Under the pieces are notes generated by a model. It did not search any database, was not told where the DNA came from, and saw only the letters and a list, made by a program, of their open reading frames with translations. A stretch of DNA of 9,526 nt from Planctomycetota bacterium (GTDB taxonomy: Bacteria > Planctomycetota > SZUA-567): the NCBI GenBank assembly GCA_031270145.1, contig JAISYD010000061.1, positions 1-9,526 of the forward strand, written 5' to 3'. Positions 5,415 through 9,526 of this stretch are shown in pieces; position 1 is the first letter of the stretch; the number at the start of each line of letters is the position of its first letter. Made by a program: the position numbers and the translations under genes.

Positions 5415-7120
5415 CAAAAGAAAAGCGCGTCAAGCGCAAGCCCCCGCCGCCGCCGCCGGCATTGCCGACGGCCGGGGCGGTGGTGATACTGTCCGTGGAG
5501 GCGATCCGGCCGTCCCCGCATAATCGCGCCGTCGCCCCGGACGACCCGTCCATCGACGATCTGGCCGCGTCGATCCGTGAGCGGGGCTTGCTCCAGCCGA
5601 TCGCGGTGCGGCCGGTCAGGGATGACCGGTACGAGTACGAAATCGTCTACGGGGAGCGCCGATGGCTGGCCTGCCGGCGGCTCGGCCGGCAAACCATCGA
5701 GGCCCTGGTCCGCGAAATCGACGAGCGGACCGCGCAGGCCGATCGCATTACCGAAAACCTCATGCGCCGCGACTTGACCCCGCTGGAGGAGGGCGACGGG
5801 GTGGCGGCGCTCCTGTCCATCCACGCCGGCGACGTGTCCGAGGTGGCCGCCCGGCTCGGGCGGAGCGAAACCTGGGTGCGCCGGCGGGCGAAGCTGCCCA
5901 ATCTCTCGCCGGCCTGGCGGGAGGAGTTGGCCAAGCCGGACACGGGGTATGAGCACGTCCGCGACAGCGTTGAGCGGCTGGAGGACTTGGCCATCCTGCC
6001 GGCGGACGTCCAAGACGAGCTGCTCACGGACGGCCGCGTCAAATGGCGCCGGGGCGCCGGGGATTTTCGCCGCACCATCGCCCAGGCCCTGCAGCGGCTC
6101 GACCAGCGGCCGTGGCCGGAGGAGTACGAGGACAATTTGCCGGCGGGCCAGTTTCCGAGCGGCACAACGCTCTGCTCAATCTGCCGCGAGCGCTCGGACC
6201 GGCACGGGGATCTTTTCGCCGCCCTGGCCGAGGACGCCGGCGATCCCGCCAAGGCATTTTGTCTGAACCCCGCGTGCTGGCAGGCCAAGACCGTCGCCTG
6301 GCTGAAAACGATATTGGAAGCCAATCCCGACGCCCTGCCGGTGATAGAAGATTATCTGTCGAGCAAAGAAATCGATGAATTGGAAGAAAGTTTGGCAGCG
6401 CCCATCTGCGCCGGAGATTTTGGGAAAATTAAGGAAGGCGACGAAGAGAAGCCTCCGCCGCTGGATGCGGTAAAGTGCAAGGTGGTGGTTGTGCATGGCG
6501 ACGGCTTGGGCGAGGTCTTTTTGGCATGGGCATATCCGCCGGACGAAAAGGAACCCTCGCCCGAGGAACGAAAGAAGCGGGAACGGAAACGGGCGGAGGA
6601 GCGCCGCCGGGATGAAGAAGCGAGAATAAAGAGGGATCTGAAAGAGAACGCTTTCCGCGCCGCGATGAGGAGGCGCCTGCCCAAGGAAATACCGTCTACT
6701 GTCGCCAATTTTGACAATGGAAAGCTGCTGGCCTTGCTGTGCAATTGGGGCGGCAGGTTGCCCGCGCAACAAAATCTGCGGAGTGAGGGACCGTTTATCG
6801 ATGTATTGCAGGCCCTCTGGCGATGCGTTCGCGACAGTTTGACGGAGCGCGTCATCTACATCCATAACGCCACCCCGGCGGCGGAGCGCAAGGCGATATG
6901 CGAGTACTGCGGCCTCGACGCCGACGTGGTGGAGGCGGCCATCAAGGAAGCCCTGGCCAAGGCGGAGGCGGAAGAGAAGGCAGCGAAGGCGAAGAAGGGA
7001 AAGAAGAGGAAGGCGGCCGACGAGGATCCGGGCGAAGATGACGGCGCGGATGACGAGGATGACGAGAAAGAGGAGGAGGAGGAGGAGGACAACGAGGAAG
7101 AAGGGGAGGAGGAGGAATAG
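5411..7120 (+). CDS. ParB-like protein with zinc-knuckle and acidic C-terminal tail
   Basis: A 569-residue protein; the ATG at 5411 has AGAGGAG 8 bases upstream. Residues 25-105 form a ParB/Spo0J N-terminal domain with the GERRW box (81-85, the place of the GERRxRA nucleotide-binding motif), then ENLMRRDLTPLEE (115-127) and a KorB-type helix-turn-helix (about 133-160, VSEVAARLGRSETWVRRR). After it come features not usual in chromosomal ParB: a CxxC...CxxxxC knuckle (C255, C258, C284, C289), a basic coiled coil (about 380-412), a helical region around 430-515, a Lys-rich stretch and a nearly pure Asp/Glu tail (about 537-569). Ordinary ParB is roughly half this length. No parA lies here, so a partition role is doubtful; phages often carry lone ParB-like proteins in recombination modules. 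Bases about 6300-6840 have clearly lower GC than the ends. Confidence 0.82.
   Translation: MTKEKRVKRKPPPPPPALPTAGAVVILSVEAIRPSPHNRAVAPDDPSIDDLAASIRERGLLQPIAVRPVRDDRYEYEIVYGERRWLACRRLGRQTIEALVREIDERTAQADRITENLMRRDLTPLEEGDGVAALLSIHAGDVSEVAARLGRSETWVRRRAKLPNLSPAWREELAKPDTGYEHVRDSVERLEDLAILPADVQDELLTDGRVKWRRGAGDFRRTIAQALQRLDQRPWPEEYEDNLPAGQFPSGTTLCSICRERSDRHGDLFAALAEDAGDPAKAFCLNPACWQAKTVAWLKTILEANPDALPVIEDYLSSKEIDELEESLAAPICAGDFGKIKEGDEEKPPPLDAVKCKVVVVHGDGLGEVFLAWAYPPDEKEPSPEERKKRERKRAEERRRDEEARIKRDLKENAFRAAMRRRLPKEIPSTVANFDNGKLLALLCNWGGRLPAQQNLRSEGPFIDVLQALWRCVRDSLTERVIYIHNATPAAERKAICEYCGLDADVVEAAIKEALAKAEAEEKAAKAKKGKKRKAADEDPGEDDGADDEDDEKEEEEEEDNEEEGEEEE
5441..5459 (+). repeat. CCG trinucleotide tract
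   Basis: A short run of CCG units inside the ParB-like gene, encoding six prolines in a row (residues 11-16) between the basic N-terminus and the ParB domain. It may vary in length by slippage but stays in frame in whole-unit changes. Confidence 0.6.
7064..7118 (+). repeat. GAG-rich polypurine tract
   Basis: The last 55 bases of the ParB-like gene are almost all purine, with two GAG/GGA repeat blocks (7070-7089 and 7105-7117), encoding the Glu-rich tail. Such a tract can change length by slippage and, being polypurine, can form unusual DNA structures. It ends right before the stop and the ribosome binding site of the next gene. Confidence 0.7.
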
Positions 7121-7141
7121 CCGGCATAAAGGAGAAAAGCG

Positions 7142-7738
7142 ATGCCCGAACAAGCCGTGGCCGTCCCGCCCAAAAAGGGCGAGACGGCGCAGAAAATGAA
7201 CGCGGAATACAACCGGCGGAAATCCGAAGGCGAGCAACGCCGGGAAGAGAAGCGGCGGTGGGTGGAAAGCGCGAAGATTTCCCGCGTCCGCTTCGTCAAC
7301 CGGAAGGTCAGCGTCAGCTACGGCGTGGTCGAAAACGGCGCCCACAACGATTTCGAGATGGAATCGGACGACGAGCCGTCCTCCGAGTTCACCGGCGCCC
7401 TCCAGGCGCTCGCCCCCTTCGTCGCCGAAATCGTGTTCCGGGACCGGAAGGAACGCGAATGGCAAACGAAGGACATAGCCGTCAAGAGCGTCAACTTCAA
7501 GGAGCATGACGAAGGCGGCCTGCACGCGGGGATCGGAACCGCCCTCACCCTGGCCAACGGCAAAGCGACGGCGCTCAACGTCCCCCAGATGCCGCTGCGT
7601 TGCGGCGAAGATGGCGACGGAGAGGCGCATTATAGCATCGCGGCGGCCGAGGCCATCGAAGAGGTGCTGGCCAGGACCCGGGACTACATGGCCGGGAAGC
7701 GAGCCCAGGGAAACCTTTTCGCGAGGTTGGACGACTGA
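7142..7738 (+). CDS. Conserved phage protein of unknown function
   Basis: A 198-residue protein with AAAGGAG 7 bases before the ATG. The first 45 residues are a charged, helical segment (KMNAEYNRRKSEGEQRREEK). Residues about 46-198 match a pattern I recall from phage replication modules: ISRVRFVNRKVSVSYGVV, DEPSSEFTGALQALAPFVAE, a strand set with DIAVKSVNFKE and ALTLANG, an AEAIEEVLARTRDYMAGKRA helix, and the end motif RAQGNLFARL. Known relatives are unnamed and no catalytic residues stand out. It sits between the ParB-like gene and the replication initiator, and may take part in replication or recombination; that is inferred from location only. Confidence 0.72.
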   Translation: MPEQAVAVPPKKGETAQKMNAEYNRRKSEGEQRREEKRRWVESAKISRVRFVNRKVSVSYGVVENGAHNDFEMESDDEPSSEFTGALQALAPFVAEIVFRDRKEREWQTKDIAVKSVNFKEHDEGGLHAGIGTALTLANGKATALNVPQMPLRCGEDGDGEAHYSIAAAEAIEEVLARTRDYMAGKRAQGNLFARLDD

Positions 7739-7751
7739 AGCGTAAAATCCG

Positions 7752-8627
7752 ATGGCATCCAAGAAAAAGCCTTCTTTGCAATTCTACCCCGGCGACTGGT
7801 TGAAAGACCCGTCTTTGCGCAGCGTCTCCCTGGCCGCGAGAGGCCTTTGGATCGAATTGCTCTGTCGGATGTTCGAGTGCGACCGCAGGGGCTACCTCCA
7901 AGTAAATGGCAAGCCCGCTTCCCTGGCGCAGATCGCCCGCATGGCCGGCTGCGACACGGACGAGGCTTCCCTCCACTTGCGGGAGCTTGACGACTCCGGC
8001 GTATTCTCCCGCACCCCGCACGGCAGTGACGGCGAGGAAGGATGCATCTATTCCCGCCGTATGGTCCGAGACGAAGCAAACAAGAAGGCATGGCGCGAGA
8101 ACGGCAAAAAGGGCGGCAACCCAAAAATAAAGGATGCACCGAATTTGGTTGAAGATTTGGATAACCAAAATTCCAACCAAAAGGGTCAGGGGGGGGTTAA
8201 CCAAAATCGCCGTACTTCATCTTCTACTTCGGTAAACTCTCCCTCTCCCGCGCGCGGGCGCGGAGGCGGGGGCGGAGGAACCGCTCCGCCGGACCCGGAG
8301 TCTCCGGGCCCGAAGACGCTTGGCGAAAGCCCGCCGGAATCCCTGGTCCGGGCGGGCGAGGCGGTGCTCGGCCTCATGCCGGAGCCGCGGCTCCGGCTGC
8401 TCCTCCTGGACTGCTTTCCGGCGGAGTGGATTGAGAAGGCCTTGCTGGAGTCCGGGCGCCGGGAACTGAAGGGGAAGCGGGCGCTGGACTACGCCCGGGG
8501 AATTCTCCGGGAATGGACCAGGAACGGAGGACCGGAAAATGGCGCCGCCGCTCGAAGGGAACCGCGAAGGGAGGGAGGCCGGGAAGTCCCCGACTATTCG
8601 GACGTTGAAACCGGGGCCAGCCTCTAA
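7752..8627 (+). CDS. DnaD-like phage replication initiator (replisome organizer)
   Basis: A 291-residue protein built as phage replisome organizers are. Residues 8-108 form a winged-helix N-terminal domain opening LQFYPGDWLKDPSLRSVSLA and including ARGLWIELL, SLAQIARMAGC and LRELDDSGVF. A low-complexity linker follows (about 118-195, with NPKIKD, an Asn/Gln-rich stretch, then Gly/Pro-rich). Residues 197-258 form a DnaD-like helical domain with FPAEWIEKALLESGRRELKG and KRALDYARGILREW. It would bind the origin and bring in the helicase loader encoded next, with which it overlaps by 89 bases. No strong ribosome binding site precedes the ATG, 13 bases after the previous stop, but the conserved N-terminus fixes the start. 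The linker DNA is AT-rich and carries repeats (8118-8207), probably the phage origin. Confidence 0.82.
   Translation: MASKKKPSLQFYPGDWLKDPSLRSVSLAARGLWIELLCRMFECDRRGYLQVNGKPASLAQIARMAGCDTDEASLHLRELDDSGVFSRTPHGSDGEEGCIYSRRMVRDEANKKAWRENGKKGGNPKIKDAPNLVEDLDNQNSNQKGQGGVNQNRRTSSSTSVNSPSPARGRGGGGGGTAPPDPESPGPKTLGESPPESLVRAGEAVLGLMPEPRLRLLLLDCFPAEWIEKALLESGRRELKGKRALDYARGILREWTRNGGPENGAAARREPRREGGREVPDYSDVETGASL
8118..8207. repeat. Iteron-like AACCAAAA repeats, candidate replication origin
   Basis: AACCAAAA occurs three times on the plus strand (8163-8170, 8175-8182, 8199-8206), with starts 12 and 24 bases apart. A near copy AACCCAAAA lies at 8118-8126, and the reverse form AATTTGGTT at 8142-8150, with a partial ATTTGG at 8155-8160. 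The stretch is AT-rich inside a gene and window that are otherwise very GC-rich. It lies in the linker of the DnaD-like initiator gene, the same relative place as the origin within lambda O. That the protein binds these repeats is inference. Confidence 0.6.
8294..8308. repeat. Perfect 7-bp inverted repeat
   Basis: CCCGGAG-T-CTCCGGG, a 15-base palindrome in the linker-coding part of the initiator gene, about 85 bases downstream of the iteron-like repeats. With the CCCGCGCGCGGG palindrome at 8247-8258 it forms a GC-rich, foldable flank to the AT-rich patch. Confidence 0.45.
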
Positions 8628-9273
8628 AAGCTGGGGCCATGTCGATCTGGAGGCCATGGGCGAGCGGGCCCGGGAAGCCGCCCGCCTCCGGGCCGAAGGC
8701 GAGCGCCGGCGGCTGGAGGAGGCCTGGAAATCCTCCGGGGTCGGGCGCCGGTTCCTCCCGGCTCGGCTGGCGAATTACGAGACGCCGAGCCCCGCCCACC
8801 GGGCGGCGGCGGCGGCCTGCCGGGAGGCGGTGGAGGCTTTCGCCGAGGGCAACGGCCTCCTGCTGGCGGGCGAGCCGGGAGGGGGGAAGACCCACCTCCT
8901 GTGCGGGATGCTTTTCGAGGCGCTCGAAAGGGGGCTGTCGGTCCGCTACCTCGCCGCCGAGGACTTTTACCTGGGCCTCCGGAGCCGGATGGACGAGGGG
9001 CTGTCGGAAAGCGGTTACATCGACCGGCTGGCGAGCGCCGACGTCCTGGCCCTGGACGACCTGTACTGCCTCGCCGCCGCCAAGTCCGCCCACGACGAAA
9101 GCTACCAGTACCGGATGCTCTGGATTCTCCTCGACCGCCGCTACCGCGAGGCCAGGGCGACCGTCGCCGGCACCAACCGGCCGCTCAAGGACTTCAGGGA
9201 AATGCTGGACGAACGCACCCGGCGCCGGCTCGAGGCGAAGGTGGTGCGCGTCCCCAAAAGGATTCCGAAATGA
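8539..9273 (+). CDS. DnaC-like helicase loader, AAA+ ATPase
   Basis: A 244-residue protein of the DnaC/IstB AAA+ family, which loads the replicative helicase at the origin. Walker A is GEPGGGKT (111-118), Walker B VLALDD (169-174), sensor 1 is AGTNRP (Asn213), and DERTRRRL (225-232) holds the arginines expected for the Box VII/arginine-finger region. The N-terminal 100 residues are charged and helical (MGERAREAARLRAEGERRRL) and would contact the helicase; the zinc-binding cysteines seen in some loaders are absent. The start at 8539 has GGAGG 8 bases upstream; a later ATG at 8656 has poor spacing. With 8539 the gene overlaps the DnaD-like gene by 89 bases in another frame. Its stop overlaps the RusA start as ATGA. 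IstB transposition helper is unlikely given the neighbours. Confidence 0.9.
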   Translation: MAPPLEGNREGREAGKSPTIRTLKPGPASKSWGHVDLEAMGERAREAARLRAEGERRRLEEAWKSSGVGRRFLPARLANYETPSPAHRAAAAACREAVEAFAEGNGLLLAGEPGGGKTHLLCGMLFEALERGLSVRYLAAEDFYLGLRSRMDEGLSESGYIDRLASADVLALDDLYCLAAAKSAHDESYQYRMLWILLDRRYREARATVAGTNRPLKDFREMLDERTRRRLEAKVVRVPKRIPK

Positions 9274-9526
9274 CCGTCACCTTCGTCGTCCCCGGCGTCC
9301 CCGCCGGCAAAATGCGGCCGCGCTTCGCCCGGATGGGGAAATTCGTCCGGACATATCAGCCGGCGGAGGACGCCCGGCGCGAAAACCTTATAGCCCTGGC
9401 CTATCGCCAGGCGGCCGGAGAGGCGCCGCCGCACGACGGGCCGATATCCCTGTCGATTGTCGCCTTCTTCACGCCGCCGGCGAGCTGGAGCGGGAAAAGG
9501 CGCGTTATGGCGATGGATGGCCTGGT
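9270..9526 (+). CDS. rusA: RusA-like Holliday junction resolvase, truncated by window edge
   Basis: The first 85 codons of a gene starting in an ATGA overlap with the helicase loader. The start VTFVVPGVPAGKMRPRFARM and the following VRTYQPAEDARRENLIALAY match RusA-family endonucleases, which cut Holliday junctions and branched DNA during phage recombination and packaging. PISLSIVAFFTPPASWSGKR is the next family segment. The catalytic aspartates (in the KPDxDN motif) would fall just past the window edge and are not seen. Homologs are about 120-150 residues, so roughly half to two thirds is present. It fits with the upstream nuclease and candidate annealing protein. Confidence 0.85.
   Translation, partial: MTVTFVVPGVPAGKMRPRFARMGKFVRTYQPAEDARRENLIALAYRQAAGEAPPHDGPISLSIVAFFTPPASWSGKRRVMAMDGL

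Noticed and set aside
5411..7120. PRTRC-type or plasmid partition system around the ParB-like gene
   Set aside because: None of the other PRTRC proteins, no ParA ATPase and no clustered parS-like repeats were seen next to it.
6176..7762. Long minus-strand open frame of 528 codons
   Set aside because: It is antisense to the ParB-like gene and its neighbour. It is rich in Leu/Phe/Pro/Arg in the way expected from reading Glu/Lys codons backwards, has no recognisable domain, and the plus strand has clear family motifs and ribosome binding sites.

Overview
This GC-rich window reads as the early (regulation, recombination, replication) arm of a temperate phage or prophage. It runs almost entirely on the plus strand, with small, tightly packed and often overlapping genes. 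No ribosomal, metabolic or structural phage genes are visible, and no integrase or CRISPR array lies inside the window. The host cannot be named; the high GC and strong GGAGG-type ribosome binding sites only suggest a GC-rich bacterium.

Layout. Bases 1-1338 hold a Bro-N antirepressor-like protein, an excisionase/MerR-like helix-turn-helix protein and a small basic cysteine-containing protein. Bases 1413-2245 form a visibly less GC-rich cassette. In it a leftward DUF4145 protein with an N-terminal zinc ribbon and a rightward 56-residue protein are divergently arranged, and their start codons share one CATG. A leftward-facing terminator-like hairpin sits just to the right (2273-2294). From 2314 to the right edge runs one apparent operon: a 48-residue Arg/Lys-rich peptide, a Cas4/RecB-like PD-(D/E)XK nuclease with iron-sulfur-type cysteines, a 441-residue candidate recombination (annealing) protein, a zinc-ribbon protein, two small proteins of unknown function, a large ParB-like protein with a zinc-knuckle and an acidic tail, a phage protein of unknown function, a DnaD-like replication initiator, a DnaC-like helicase loader, and the start of a RusA-like Holliday junction resolvase cut by the window edge.

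How it fits together. The nuclease and its neighbour would resect and anneal DNA ends, RusA would resolve junctions, and the DnaD-like protein with the DnaC-like loader would open an origin and load the host helicase. An AT-rich patch with AACCAAAA repeats spaced 12 and 24 bases apart lies inside the DnaD-like gene, between its two domains, and is a good candidate for the phage replication origin.

Most notable: the in-gene iteron-like origin, the shared-CATG divergent pair around the DUF4145 cargo gene, and the unusual ParB-like protein, whose middle third has a sharply lower GC content. Function calls rest on motif recognition by eye; no database search was run.
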